Assembly (NCBI RefSeq): GCF_003600155.1
Contig: NZ_QWLD01000056.1
Span: 124,001 to 188,000 of the forward strand
DNA from: Nesterenkonia muleiensis
GTDB taxonomy: Bacteria > Actinomycetota > Actinomycetes > Actinomycetales > Micrococcaceae
Length of the DNA stretch: 64,000 bases
Direction of reading: 5' to 3'
The stretch's first letter is position 1. The number at the start of each line of letters is the position of its first letter. Below the pieces are notes generated by a model that searched no databases, was not told the origin of the DNA, and worked only from the letters and a program-made list of their open reading frames with translations. The position numbers and the translations under genes are program-made. Positions 42,903 through 53,794 of the stretch are shown one piece after another.

Positions 42903-45117
42903 CGTCGTCGTCGCTGCTGGAGCTGCCGCCGCCCAGCTCGGACATGGAGTAGCGGCCGCCGTATCCGGAGCGACGCTCGTCGAACGGTGAGTCGTCGGCC
43001 TGGCGGAAGTCTCCGGTGTCCCGGGAGGGGGCCACCTCGCGCATGTAGTCGTACCACACGGGGAAGGCGATGGTGCCGGCGTAGGTGTCGTCGGGGACGT
43101 TTCCTTCGTCCCACATGTTGTTGTTGTCGTCCATGCGGGTGACGAATGCGCTGGTGGCGATGCCCTCGGTGTAGCCCTGGAAGGACATGCCCGAGGCCCT
43201 GTGATTCGTGCCGGTTTTGCCGGCCATGGGGAAAGGGGCGTCCCCGTCGCGCTGTCCGACGTACAGGTTCTGCTCGGCGATGTTGATCATGGTGTCGTTG
43301 ACCTGAGCGACCACGTCGGGATCCACGACCTGTTCGCAGTCCGACTCTGGAACCTCGTACTCGTTGCCCTGGGCGTCAGTGATCTCCAGGAGTGACCGGG
43401 GGGTGCAGATGGTTCCGTCATTGGCAAAGGCGGCATAGGCGCGGTTCATCACCAGCGGAGTGATAGAGGCCGATCCCAGCACGAAGGATGGGGTGTCTGC
43501 GCGCAGTGGGCCCAGCGGTATGTCGGCGCTTGTTCCCTCGATGCCTAGCCGGTTGGTCAGATCAGTGATCGCGCAGAGATCCATGTCATTGGCTGTGGCC
43601 ATTGTGGCGGTGTTGATGGAGTGGAACAGTCCCCAGTCCACGCTCATCCGCCGTTCAGTATTGTCCAACACGTTGGACACTGAGTAGTGGTCTGGGTCGT
43701 CGCCCTCGCCCTGGAGCAGGGTCACCGAACCACCGTCCATGCAGCTTGCTTCCCAGCGTTCTCCGTATTCGTATTCGGTCTGGCTGGCATCCACGGTGTC
43801 GTCCATCGAATTGCCCTCTTCAACCCAGGCTGCGGCGACGAACGGTTTCAAGATGGAACCGCCCTGGAACCCGTTACCGCCGTTATGAGAGGAGCCCACG
43901 TTCATGTTCATGGAGGTGGAGTTCCAGTCATCACTTTCGTCATTGGGGTCATAACGCGTGGACTGAGCCATGGCCAGGATGTCGCCGGTTTGCGGATCCA
44001 TGGAATTGATCAGTGCCGCGGCATGGGTGCCACCTGGCTGGTGCTGTTCAACGGTGTCCTGGGCATGATGCTGCATATCCGGGTCGAGCGTAGTCACTAT
44101 GCGCAGGCCACCACGGGACAGCAGCTGCTGACGCTGCTCCTCATCCTCGCCAAAGGCCTCGTTCATCATGAAGTCCTGAATCGCATAGTCGCAGAAGTAC
44201 GAAGCGAAGTCGGCGGCGATGCAACCGCGCTCATTGTCGAATTCGTCCACCAGGCTCTCTTCCAGGTTGGTGTTCCGGGCCTCCTCGTACTCCTCCTCGG
44301 TGATGTACTCCTGGTCGTACATGTTGAACAGCACCGTGTTCCGTCGATTCTCAGCGGCCTCGGGGCTCAGGTCCGGACGGTAATAGTTCGGCGCCTGCAC
44401 AATGCCGGCCAGAGTGGCAGCCTGCTGGATGTTGAGCTCAGCCGCTGAGATGCCCCAGTAGTACTGTGCAGCAGCTTCCACGCCGTAGTTGACCCCGCCG
44501 AGCATGATGATGTTCAGGTAACTGACCAGGATCTCCTCCTTGGTCATCTCCTGCTCCACCTGCACTGCGAGTTTCATCTCCCGCAGTTTGTCGGCATAGG
44601 TCTTCTCCTGGATGCCGGCGGCGAGGAAGTTGCCCTCACCGGTGACCACCGCAGCATTGTTGAGCACATTGTTGACGTACTGCATGGTCAGGGTGGAGGC
44701 ACCCTGCTGGGTCTCTGAGGTGAAGTTGTGCACCGCTGCTCGGGCCACACCCTGGGCGTCCACACCGCCGTGGTCGTAGAACCGCTCATCCTCGATGGCG
44801 ATCATCGCGTCCTTCATGGTCTGGGCGATGTCATCGGACTCCACCGGGATGCGGTTCTCTTCGTAGAAGGTGGCGATCCAGGTCTCCCCGTCAGAGGCGT
44901 ACATATGTGAAGGCGTGGACAGCGGCTCCTCGTGGAGCTCGGCGGGAACCTCATCGAGAATGTCGCTGCCGGCGGTGGCCGCGGCGCCGCCGGTGGCAGC
45001 CAAGGGGAACACCAGGCCCGCAGCCAGCAGGCCGCAGAGCGTGCTGATGCCCAAGAAGGACATGATTTTTCCCACGGTGGTAGCCGTGTCAAAAAGAGGG
45101 GATTTGCGGGGAGCCAT
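42886..45117 (-). CDS. Class A penicillin-binding protein (PonA-type)
   Basis: The 743-residue bifunctional peptidoglycan synthase has one N-terminal membrane helix, a glycosyltransferase domain with the catalytic Glu in AIEDERFYDHGG (residues 109-111) and GASTLTMQYVNN, and a transpeptidase domain with SILK (Ser 421), SIN and KTGT motifs. The C-terminus is a run of Ser and then eight or more Asp, encoded by a GAC/GAT trinucleotide repeat at about 42889-42915, which can vary in length. A PASTA domain is absent. A -10 box lies 7 nt before the ATG. It is divergent from the first ATP-grasp gene. Confidence 0.93.
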   Translation of the reverse strand: MAPRKSPLFDTATTVGKIMSFLGISTLCGLLAAGLVFPLAATGGAAATAGSDILDEVPAELHEEPLSTPSHMYASDGETWIATFYEENRIPVESDDIAQTMKDAMIAIEDERFYDHGGVDAQGVARAAVHNFTSETQQGASTLTMQYVNNVLNNAAVVTGEGNFLAAGIQEKTYADKLREMKLAVQVEQEMTKEEILVSYLNIIMLGGVNYGVEAAAQYYWGISAAELNIQQAATLAGIVQAPNYYRPDLSPEAAENRRNTVLFNMYDQEYITEEEYEEARNTNLEESLVDEFDNERGCIAADFASYFCDYAIQDFMMNEAFGEDEEQRQQLLSRGGLRIVTTLDPDMQHHAQDTVEQHQPGGTHAAALINSMDPQTGDILAMAQSTRYDPNDESDDWNSTSMNMNVGSSHNGGNGFQGGSILKPFVAAAWVEEGNSMDDTVDASQTEYEYGERWEASCMDGGSVTLLQGEGDDPDHYSVSNVLDNTERRMSVDWGLFHSINTATMATANDMDLCAITDLTNRLGIEGTSADIPLGPLRADTPSFVLGSASITPLVMNRAYAAFANDGTICTPRSLLEITDAQGNEYEVPESDCEQVVDPDVVAQVNDTMINIAEQNLYVGQRDGDAPFPMAGKTGTNHRASGMSFQGYTEGIATSAFVTRMDDNNNMWDEGNVPDDTYAGTIAFPVWYDYMREVAPSRDTGDFRQADDSPFDERRSGYGGRYSMSELGGGSSSSDDDDDDDD

Positions 45118-45124
45118 GATCTAT

Positions 45125-45130
45125 ATGATA
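45125..45130 (-). promoter_or_regulatory. -10 box for leaderless PBP transcript
   Basis: On the minus strand TATCAT is followed by 7 nt and the ATG at 45117, with no ribosome binding site. Confidence 0.5.
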
Positions 45131-45276
45131 TCGGCCCCGTCAAACCGCGCAGGATCCCACGCTCAAGGGGCGCATGAACCCCTGACAGGTGTGATGGTCG
45201 GCATCAGCTGACCGAGGCGGGCCCTTCCTGACATCAGGGGCCGAGGTGGCCTTGCCGCCCGGCAGAACCGGCGCTG

Positions 45277-45282
45277 TAGCAT
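45277..45282 (+). promoter_or_regulatory. -10 box for leaderless ATP-grasp ligase 1 transcript
   Basis: TAGCAT is followed by 6 nt and the GTG at 45289. The gap 45131-45276 shows no other recognised signal and no WhiB-like gene. Confidence 0.45.
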
Positions 45283-45288
45283 GAGGCG

Positions 45289-46536
45289 GTGACTTCCACT
45301 GCAGTTCAAGCCGCCCGCAGCGCTGGATTCCTGCCGGTGATCCTCGGCACCAATATCCACGGCTACACCCATGCCCGCAGCTTCCACGAGACCTACGGCG
45401 TCAAACCGGTGATGATCGGCAAGATCAAACTGGGTTTCACCTGGGACAGCAGCATTCTGGAGCTGGAACTCCACCAGGACATTGCCGACGACGCCGGTTT
45501 CCTCCCCCGGCTCACCGAGCGGGCCCAGGAGCTGTCCCAGCAGTACCAGGTTCCGCTGCTGCTGGTGCCCAGCACCGATATCTATGTGGAACTGGTCACC
45601 CGGCACCAGCAGGCCCTGTCCGAGCACTTCCTCTTCAACACCCCGGAGGAGCCGCTGCGCCAGAAGTTCATGGACAAGCAGCGGTTCTACGAGCTGGCCG
45701 CCGAACACGGTGTGGACATTCCCGAGACTCAGGTGCACCAGGTCGGCGAGGCTTTCGAGCTTGAGGTGGACCGCTTCCCGGTGATCATCAAGCCGGCCAA
45801 CCCCAACCAGTGGTGGCACAACCAGCACAAGGTGGCCAGGCACCAGAAGGTCTACCGGCTCAACACAGCACAAGAGGTGGCCCAGGTGGTTGCTGCCGTG
45901 GAGGCCTCCGACTACCGGGATGCGCTCATCATCCAGGAGTTCATCCCCGGCGACGACACCAACATCTGGGACTCGGTGCTCTATCTCAACACGGAGGGCA
46001 AGTGCGAACTGGTCACCCTGGGGCGAGTCGCTCTCCAGGAGCATGAGTCACACCTGGTGGGCTCCTACACCGCGATCATCTCCCGCTACGACGAATCGTT
46101 GATGCTGACCTACAAGGACTTCCTGGAGGCCGTCGGCTATACCGGAGTGGCCAATGTGGACATCAAATACGACCCCCGCGACAACAAGTACAAAGTCATG
46201 GAGATCAACGCGCGCCCGGGCCGCTCCAGCTACTACACCGCCCTGCTGGGCCACCCGGTCATGCAGTACCTGGTCGATGACCTGGTCTTCGGCCGGCGCA
46301 AGGAGACCACCCTGGCCCAAGGGGATGTGCTCTTCCACGTCGCGCCCCGCTACATCCTCCGGAAATACGTCACCAATACCGAAGTCCGCGCCGAGGTGGA
46401 CCGGCTCATCAAGCAGGGCAAGGCGACCAACCCCCTGTGGTACCGGGCAGACCGCTCACCCAAGCGGCTGGCCTATCTGGCCGGCCGGCACCTCCGCCAA
46501 GGCAAGAAATACCAATCTGCGACCTGGCGGCTGTGA
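45289..46536 (+). CDS. ATP-grasp carboxylate-amine ligase 1, D-aspartate-ligase-like
   Basis: The 415-residue protein starts with FLPVILGTNIHGYTHARSFHETYG, the form seen in D-aspartate ligases that activate D-Asp for the peptidoglycan cross-bridge of enterococci and lactococci (PVVLG-type start, ARSF). An ATP-grasp core follows (FPVIIKPANPNQWW, ALIIQEFIPGDDTNIWDSV, metal-binding MEINARPGRSS). It lies beside a class A PBP and a paralogue is 2 kb away. Micrococcaceae with A4alpha peptidoglycan need an enzyme to add D-Asp or L-Glu to the lysine side chain, so that role is inferred. The start is a GTG. Confidence 0.78.
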   Translation: MTSTAVQAARSAGFLPVILGTNIHGYTHARSFHETYGVKPVMIGKIKLGFTWDSSILELELHQDIADDAGFLPRLTERAQELSQQYQVPLLLVPSTDIYVELVTRHQQALSEHFLFNTPEEPLRQKFMDKQRFYELAAEHGVDIPETQVHQVGEAFELEVDRFPVIIKPANPNQWWHNQHKVARHQKVYRLNTAQEVAQVVAAVEASDYRDALIIQEFIPGDDTNIWDSVLYLNTEGKCELVTLGRVALQEHESHLVGSYTAIISRYDESLMLTYKDFLEAVGYTGVANVDIKYDPRDNKYKVMEINARPGRSSYYTALLGHPVMQYLVDDLVFGRRKETTLAQGDVLFHVAPRYILRKYVTNTEVRAEVDRLIKQGKATNPLWYRADRSPKRLAYLAGRHLRQGKKYQSATWRL

Positions 46537-46560
46537 CGGCGCTGTGCTTTACACGTCCGC

Positions 46561-46566
46561 TAGGCT
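46561..46566 (+). promoter_or_regulatory. -10 box for leaderless DUF4177 transcript
   Basis: TAGGCT is followed by 7 nt and the ATG at 46574. It is 25 bp after the ATP-grasp stop codon. Confidence 0.45.
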
Positions 46567-46573
46567 GTGAGGC

Positions 46574-46738
46574 ATGGCTGAACTGACACAGTGGGAGTAC
46601 GCCACTATTCCGCTCATCATCCACAACACTAAAGGGATCCTGGACCAGTGGGGCGAGGACGGCTGGGAGCTGGTCGCCGTGCTTCCTGGGCCTGAGGGGA
46701 ACGCCCCGGTGGCCTATCTGAAGCGTCCCAAGCAATAA
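46574..46738 (+). CDS. DUF4177 small protein
   Basis: A 54-residue protein starting MAELTQWEYATIPL with the family pattern GEDGWELVAVLPGPE and YLKRP at the end. DUF4177 proteins have about 50 to 60 residues, unknown function and lie next to RidA in many actinobacteria (Rv3678A-like). It is too short for usual gene callers but its codon use and its family pattern are convincing. The RidA gene begins 13 bp after its stop, so they are cotranscribed. Confidence 0.85.
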   Translation: MAELTQWEYATIPLIIHNTKGILDQWGEDGWELVAVLPGPEGNAPVAYLKRPKQ

Positions 46739-46751
46739 GTAGGAGCCCTGA

Positions 46752-47219
46752 ATGTCCTCAGTAGAAGAACGCCTCTCCGCACTCGGCCTCACCGTGCCTG
46801 AGGTGGTGCCGCCGGTGGCCGCCTACCAGCCCGCCGTCGTGATCGACAATGTCGTCTACGTCTCCGGACAGCTTCCGCTGATCAATGGAGAGCTTCCGGC
46901 CGCCGGAAAGGTCGGCACCGGCCCCAACGCCCAGGTGACCCCCGAACAGGCATACGAGCTGGCCAAGCAGTGCGGGCTGAACCTGATCGCCGCCCTGAAG
47001 TCGGTGGTCGACCTGGACAGCATCACCAGAATCGGCAAAGTCGGTGGCTTCGTGGCCTCCGAGCCGGACTTCACCGGTCAGCCCACAGTGATCAACGGTG
47101 CCTCCGAGCTCCTGGGACATGCCTTCGGTGAGATGGGAACCCATGCCCGCAGCGCTGTCGGGGTGGCGGTGCTGCCGCTGGACACCCCGGTCGAAGTGGA
47201 CCTGATCGCTCACCTGTGA
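46752..47219 (+). CDS. RidA family protein
   Basis: RidA proteins hydrolyse reactive enamines or imines formed by PLP enzymes. The 155-residue product has the trimer barrel pattern VYVSGQLPLINGELPAAGKVG, ITRIGKVGGFVASEPDF and HARSAVGVAVLPLDTPVEVDLIA, with the Arg (HAR) in the usual place. It is of the longer YjgF-like type common in actinobacteria. TAGGAG precedes the ATG and the gene directly follows DUF4177. Confidence 0.9.
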   Translation: MSSVEERLSALGLTVPEVVPPVAAYQPAVVIDNVVYVSGQLPLINGELPAAGKVGTGPNAQVTPEQAYELAKQCGLNLIAALKSVVDLDSITRIGKVGGFVASEPDFTGQPTVINGASELLGHAFGEMGTHARSAVGVAVLPLDTPVEVDLIAHL

Positions 47220-47321
47220 GGCCTGGGCGGGCACTGGATCAGCGCTCGCCTCGGTCACTGGCCAAACGCGGCCCGCTTCCCTCAGCTCCCTTGCCCAGCA
47301 CTCCGCCAGAACCACACAGGA

Positions 47322-48563
47322 ATGCACTTGCCACAGAAATTCGTCCCCGTCATCATCGGGACAGACCTGAACGCCTACCACATGGCGGCCTCCTTCCACG
47401 AGGCCTTTGGCGTGAAGCCGCATGTCATCGGTAAGGTGCAGCTGGGATTCACGCACTACTCGACCATCATCGGGCCCATCACCTATGTGGAGAACCTCGA
47501 CGACGCCGAGGTGTTCGTCCCCGCCCTGCGGGAGTACGCCGAACAGCTGGCCGCTGAGGTGCCGCTGCTGCTGGTGGGCACCAGCGACCACTATGTGCGG
47601 CTGATCATCGAGAACGCTGCCCAGCTGGAGGATCTCTACCGGTTCAACTACCCCTCCGAGGACCTGCTCAACGCTCTGCACGTCAAGGACGCCTTCTACC
47701 CTCTGGCGCAGCAGCACGGGCTGGAGATCCCGGAGACGCAGATCCACCAGGTCGGGGACCCCGTGGAGGCGCTCGACGGTGCCATCACCCGTTACCCGGT
47801 CATTCTCAAACCGGGCAACAGCGTGGAGTACTACCGCAAGAAGTTCCCCGGACAGGAGAAGGTCTACCGGCTGAACTCCTATCAGGAAGTGGCCGGCGTC
47901 GTCGGGCGTATTGCTGACTCCGGCTACCGCGGCACCCTCATCATCCAGGACTTCATCCCCGGCGACGACACCTTCATCTGGGACTCAGTGCTCTACCTCA
48001 ATACTGAGGGCAGGGCAGAGTTCGTGAACTTCGGGCAGGTGCTGCTGCAGGAGCACGAGGCCTCCGCAATCGGCAACTACACCGCGATCATCTCCCGGTT
48101 CAACCGCGAAGTCATGACCCAGCTCAAAGAGTTCTTAGAGACCATCGGCTACACCGGGATCGCGAACTTCGACATCAAGTACGACGCCCGCGACGACGCC
48201 TTCAAAGTCCTCGAGGTTAATGTGCGCCAGGGCCGGTCCAGCTGGTATGCGACCGCACAGGGGCACAACCTCGCCGGATATCTGGTGGAAGACCTGATCC
48301 GCGGCAACCGCCGGGATGAGGGGAAGTGTGCGTATGCGGATGCCGAGGTGCTGTTCACCGTGGTGCCCAAGTACATCCTGCGCAGATACGTCACCGCACC
48401 CGGGGTGCGCGACGACGTCGCCCGCCTCATCCGGCAGAAGAAGGTGCGCAACCCGCTTTACTACCGCGGGGACCACTCAGCGCTGCGCCGTGCGTGGCTG
48501 GCAGTCCGGGCCGTGCGCTACCGCAGGAAGTACGCCAAAGCCACCTGGCGTGAGCAGGTCTAG
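47322..48563 (+). CDS. ATP-grasp carboxylate-amine ligase 2, paralogue of ligase 1
   Basis: The 413-residue protein is alike over its length with the product at 45289: FVPVIIGTDLNAYHMAASFHEAFG, YPVILKPGNSVEYY, TLIIQDFIPGDDTFIWDSVLYLNTEG, GYTGIANFDIKYDARDD and LEVNVRQGRSSWY. The two are clearly paralogues in the D-aspartate-ligase-like ATP-grasp group. The TDLNAY stretch is closer to the Asl family than ligase 1. The ATG at 47322 is close to AGGA, and TTG 47328 is a possible alternative start. It sits where the metallo-beta-lactamase gene is usually found between RidA and Crp in related loci. It ends 12 bp before the convergent crp. Confidence 0.8.
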   Translation: MHLPQKFVPVIIGTDLNAYHMAASFHEAFGVKPHVIGKVQLGFTHYSTIIGPITYVENLDDAEVFVPALREYAEQLAAEVPLLLVGTSDHYVRLIIENAAQLEDLYRFNYPSEDLLNALHVKDAFYPLAQQHGLEIPETQIHQVGDPVEALDGAITRYPVILKPGNSVEYYRKKFPGQEKVYRLNSYQEVAGVVGRIADSGYRGTLIIQDFIPGDDTFIWDSVLYLNTEGRAEFVNFGQVLLQEHEASAIGNYTAIISRFNREVMTQLKEFLETIGYTGIANFDIKYDARDDAFKVLEVNVRQGRSSWYATAQGHNLAGYLVEDLIRGNRRDEGKCAYADAEVLFTVVPKYILRRYVTAPGVRDDVARLIRQKKVRNPLYYRGDHSALRRAWLAVRAVRYRRKYAKATWREQV

Positions 48564-48575
48564 AACCAACCGGCC

Positions 48576-49253
48576 CTAGCGGGAGCGCTGGCGGATCCGC
48601 TGGATGTCGAGGATGACCACGGCGCGTGCCTCCAACCGCAGCCAGCCGCGCTGGACGAACTCGGCCAGCGCCTTGTTGACCGTCTCCCGGGAGGCGCCGA
48701 CCAGCTGGGCCAGCTCCTCCTGGGTGAGTTCGTGGGCCACCAGGATGCCGTCGGGTGCGGGGCGGCCGAAGCGGTCGGCCAGATCCAGCAGCGCCTTGGC
48801 CACACGGCCTGGCACATCGGAGAAGACCAGGTCAGCCAGGGATTCGTTGGTGCGGGTCAGGCGCTTGGCCAGCGCCTGCAGCAGCTGCACCGAGATATCC
48901 GGGTTGGAGGCGATGATGTCCTTGAGGTTCTGGTGCTTCAGGCCGGCCAGCCGGGTCTCGGAGACCGCAGTGGCTGTCGCGGTGCGCGGTGCCGGGTTGA
49001 ACAGGGCCATTTCGCCGAAGATCTCACCGGGGCCCAGTACGGCCAGCAGGTTCTCACGGCCGTCCGGTGTGGAGCGGCCCAGCTTGATCTTGCCGGAGAT
49101 GATGAAGTAAAGCTGATCGCCCTGATCGCCTTCGTGGAACACAGAGGATCCGCGGGAGAGCTCCACCTCGGTGAGCTCATTGGTCAGCGCTGAGAACACA
49201 TCGTCATCAAGGGTGGCGAACAGTGGAGCGCGCCGCAGCACTTCGAGATCCAT
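48576..49253 (-). CDS. Crp/GlxR family cAMP-type regulator
   Basis: The 225-residue product has a cyclic nucleotide-binding domain (FHEGDQGDQLYFIISGKIKLGR, GPGEIFGEMALF-NPAPRTATATA with the phosphate-binding Arg) and a Crp-type helix-turn-helix (LTQEELAQLVGASRETVNKALAEF). It is nearly the family consensus of GlxR/Crp in Actinobacteria, a global regulator of carbon metabolism. The ATG at 49253 (MDLEVLRRAPLF) is chosen because the family starts there; an in-frame ATG at 49280 would add nine residues. It is divergent from marP. Confidence 0.95.
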   Translation of the reverse strand: MDLEVLRRAPLFATLDDDVFSALTNELTEVELSRGSSVFHEGDQGDQLYFIISGKIKLGRSTPDGRENLLAVLGPGEIFGEMALFNPAPRTATATAVSETRLAGLKHQNLKDIIASNPDISVQLLQALAKRLTRTNESLADLVFSDVPGRVAKALLDLADRFGRPAPDGILVAHELTQEELAQLVGASRETVNKALAEFVQRGWLRLEARAVVILDIQRIRQRSR

Positions 49254-49336
49254 TACCGTTCCATTCTCTGGGTGTGACATTGACCTTGGGTATGGAATAG
49301 AAGTTACCAGGTTGTAGTCCTGTCAGGCTAACGTAT

Positions 49337-50515
49337 ATGTTCGTGACTTTACTGGACATCGTCCTGGCGCTTGTGGTGTTGGGCTTCGTGGCCGCCGGTT
49401 TCGCCCGCGGAGTGTGGGCAACCTTGGGCGGCGCCGCGGGGTTTTTGGTCGGCGCAGTGGCGGCGTTCTTCGCGATCCCCCTCGTGGCGTCCTGGGTGCC
49501 GGACCCGCTGTGGAGGGTGATCGCTGTGATCGGTTGTGCGATCGTGCTGGTGGTCGCCGGACATGCCCTGGGCACGGCGGCAGGTGCCGAGGTGCAGCGG
49601 ATGTTCCGCTCCCCGGCGTTGCGGACCGTCTCTGCGCTGGTGGGGGCGGTGGTGAACCTCCTGGTGGCTTTCGTGGTCATCGCGGCCTTGAGCTTCTCGG
49701 TCCAGGCCATGGGATTTCCGCAGGTCAACCAGCATATGAAGCAGTCGGTGGTGCTGCAGGGCATCAACACGGCCATGCCGGACCGGGTGGAGGCGGTGTT
49801 CGCCGATATGCGCTCTGCGGTGATGGCCTCAGACATCCCGGAGCTCGCCCAGCTGCTGGTCCCGGAGGTCGAACACGCGCCGGAGTCGGGTGAGCTGACC
49901 GACGCCGCGGCGGCGACGTCGCAGGCGGTGGCCCGGATCACCGGTGTGGCTCAGCAGTGCGGCCAGTCCCAGTCCGGTTCGGGGGTGGCGGTCTCGCCGA
50001 ACCGTGTGGTGACCAACGCCCATGTGGTGGCCGGTGTCTCTGAACCTACGGTGGAGATGCCCGGCGGCGAGGTCCTCACCGCCCGGGTGGTTCATTTCAA
50101 CCCCGCCAGGGACCTTGCCCTCTTGGCGGTGGATACGCTCGAGGTCGCCCCCGCCCCGGTTGCCGGACCCATGGAAGCCGGTGTCACCGGCTATGTGATG
50201 GGCTATCCCTCCGGTGGGCCGTTCGTGGCGTCCCCGGCAGTGGTGCAGGCCCGCGATGTCTCCCAGATCAACAACATCTACGGGGCCTCGCCCTCCGAGG
50301 TGGAGATCTATCAGCTCAACGCCGATGTGCGGCAGGGCAACTCCGGCGGGCCGCTGGTGGACCGGGACGGGAATGTGGCCGGAATCGTCTTCGCCCGCGC
50401 CATGGAGGGCAATGCGGTGGGGTTCGCGGTCACAGCCGACGCCGCCGGCGATGTGCTCTCCAGCCCGGACTCCTTCACCGAGACGGTCTCCACCGGTCAA
50501 TGTGTGGAGCGTTGA
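49337..50515 (+). CDS. MarP-like periplasmic serine protease with CvpA-like membrane domain
   Basis: The 392-residue protein has four N-terminal helices of CvpA type and a trypsin-like domain with triad His 229 (TNAHVV), Asp 259 (ARDLALL) and Ser 336 (GNSGGPL). Two cysteines, in QQCGQSQSG and TGQCVER, could form the disulfide known to activate MarP. In mycobacteria this protein is needed for acid and oxidative stress resistance through envelope hydrolase processing. A possible alternative start is GTG 49343, 8 nt after a TAACGT box. It lies beside crp as in other actinobacteria. Confidence 0.93.
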   Translation: MFVTLLDIVLALVVLGFVAAGFARGVWATLGGAAGFLVGAVAAFFAIPLVASWVPDPLWRVIAVIGCAIVLVVAGHALGTAAGAEVQRMFRSPALRTVSALVGAVVNLLVAFVVIAALSFSVQAMGFPQVNQHMKQSVVLQGINTAMPDRVEAVFADMRSAVMASDIPELAQLLVPEVEHAPESGELTDAAAATSQAVARITGVAQQCGQSQSGSGVAVSPNRVVTNAHVVAGVSEPTVEMPGGEVLTARVVHFNPARDLALLAVDTLEVAPAPVAGPMEAGVTGYVMGYPSGGPFVASPAVVQARDVSQINNIYGASPSEVEIYQLNADVRQGNSGGPLVDRDGNVAGIVFARAMEGNAVGFAVTADAAGDVLSSPDSFTETVSTGQCVER

Positions 50516-50572
50516 TCATCCCACAGCCCACACTGCGCACAAGTGCATCACGCGCGCAGGCTGCGGTCGCGG

Positions 50573-51019
50573 TCAGGATCGAAGCAGCGCAGCGAGGTGC
50601 TCGACGGCGAACCGGTAGCCGGCTACCCCCGCCCCGGCGATCACCGCGCTGGCGTGGGGGGAGACGTAGGAATGGTGCCGGAAGGATTCACGGGCGTGCA
50701 CATTCGACAGGTGCACCTCCACCACCGGGAGATTCACCGCCGCCAGCGCATCGGCGATCGCCACCGAGGTGTGGGTGTAGGCGGCCGGATTGATCACGAT
50801 GCCTTCGGCCGTGCCGTGGGCAGCCTGGATCGTATCGACCAGCTGGCCCTCATGGTTCGACTGCACCGTGTCCACCGCGAAGCCGCGTGCGGCAGCGGTC
50901 GTTCGGCACAGCTCATTGATGTCCTCGAGACTCTGTGTGCCGTAGATCCCCGGTTCACGGGTCCCGAGCAGGTTGAGGTTCGGCCCATGCACAATCAGCA
51001 GCCGTCCGGTCTCAGTCAT
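50573..51019 (-). CDS. aroQ: Type II 3-dehydroquinate dehydratase
   Basis: The enzyme dehydrates 3-dehydroquinate in the shikimate pathway. The 148-residue product has [17 protein letters not shown] with the catalytic Tyr, [35 protein letters not shown] and FRHHSYVS, all conserved in the dodecameric type II family. The ATG at 51019 follows GGAAGCGAG; an in-frame GTG at 51037 would add six residues. Its end runs close to that of the convergent marP (57-bp gap). Confidence 0.95.
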   Translation of the reverse strand: MTETGRLLIVHGPNLNLLGTREPGIYGTQSLEDINELCRTTAAARGFAVDTVQSNHEGQLVDTIQAAHGTAEGIVINPAAYTHTSVAIADALAAVNLPVVEVHLSNVHARESFRHHSYVSPHASAVIAGAGVAGYRFAVEHLAALLRS

Positions 51020-51090
51020 TATTCGCTCGCTTCCCACATGTCACTGCGCGAACCAGGGTGTCCCGGCTCGCTGTCTTGTCAGACTACCCC

Positions 51091-51435
51091 TCAGCACCGC
51101 GGGCCGCTGTAGACGTGGATGTGCAGGTGTTTCGAATCCTGGTAGTTGCCCAGATTCGTGAGCACGCCCGCTGCGCCGTGTTCCGTCTCCACTGCATGGG
51201 CGACTGCCTGGACCGTCTGGAACAGTGCTCGCATATCCGCTCCGTCCTCAGCGGTGACTGAACTCAGGGATGCGATATGACGCTTAGGCACCACAGCGAT
51301 GTGCACCTCCCAGAACGGGCGAGTGTGGTGGTAGGCCAGGACCAGCTCATCCTCGTGCACCACATCCAGCCGTTCAGGGTGCGGGATGGCGACGTCGCAG
51401 TAGAAGTCGGAGCCGGAATACAGATCTGAGGTCAC
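51091..51435 (-). CDS. HIT family nucleotide-binding protein
   Basis: The 114-residue protein has the histidine triad HLHIHVYSG (residues about 102-110) preceded by the beta-hairpin HTRPFWEVHIAVVPKRHIASL. HIT proteins hydrolyse AMP-lysine or related nucleoside phosphoramidates. It is upstream of aroQ on the same strand with a 71-bp gap. A TAGCTT box lies 6 nt before the GTG start. Confidence 0.85.
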   Translation of the reverse strand: MTSDLYSGSDFYCDVAIPHPERLDVVHEDELVLAYHHTRPFWEVHIAVVPKRHIASLSSVTAEDGADMRALFQTVQAVAHAVETEHGAAGVLTNLGNYQDSKHLHIHVYSGPRC

Positions 51436-51441
51436 TGGCTC

Positions 51442-51447
51442 AAGCTA
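51442..51447 (-). promoter_or_regulatory. -10 box for leaderless HIT gene transcript
   Basis: On the minus strand TAGCTT is followed by 6 nt and the GTG at 51435, with no ribosome binding site. Confidence 0.45.
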
Positions 51448-51530
51448 ACAGGGGGAGAGCGCATGGTTGCCGCTGTACCGTGAGGTGAGGCTCGGTGCGT
51501 AGTCAGCGAGCCGGCTTCAGGCGCGCCCCC

Positions 51531-51607
51531 GGAACCAGCTTTAGGCGTGAAGGCCGGCGTGAGCCGGCCGAGAGGCGGCGGGACATGTGCCCGCCGCCGG
51601 AACCGGC
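51531..51607. repeat. Two-hairpin repeat, copy B, intergenic
   Basis: GGAACCAGC (51531-51539) and GGAACCGGC (51599-51607) bound the element, 68 bp apart. Within it two perfect stems form: GGCCGGC (51552-51558) with GCCGGCC (51563-51569), loop GTGA, and GGCGGCGGG (51574-51582) with CCCGCCGCC (51590-51598), loop ACATGTG. It lies just past the acs stop codon on its downstream side, so it may also act as a terminator for acs. Confidence 0.7.
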
Positions 51608-51612
51608 ACTGA

Positions 51613-53604
<1,992 letters not shown>

Positions 53605-53781
53605 GGATGTACCTCCCATTGGACAGACAACTGTGTTGAGGCTCACAATAACGCGGTCGGGGCCTGTGATGCGAGACGTGAGCCGCAGAGTGACCGGCAT
53701 CACGGATGAACGGTCGGTTTCAGCAGATGAGCGGCACCTGGTTCAGAGGTCGGCCGCGTACAGCCTGAGGCCGATTCACCA

Positions 53782-53787
53782 TAGGAT
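53782..53787 (+). promoter_or_regulatory. -10 box for leaderless nth transcript
   Basis: TAGGAT is followed by 7 nt and the ATG at 53795. The remainder of the divergent gap 53605-53781 shows no other clear signal. Confidence 0.5.
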
Positions 53788-53794
53788 GGGTGTG

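Noticed and set aside
42886-42920. GTC/GTCATC trinucleotide run considered as a repeat locus
   Set aside because: It encodes the poly-Asp tail of the PBP and is explained by that; variation in length is possible but not shown.
45118-45288. Possible whiB gene between the PBP and the ATP-grasp ligase
   Set aside because: The gap is only 171 bp and no four-cysteine WhiB pattern occurs in any frame.
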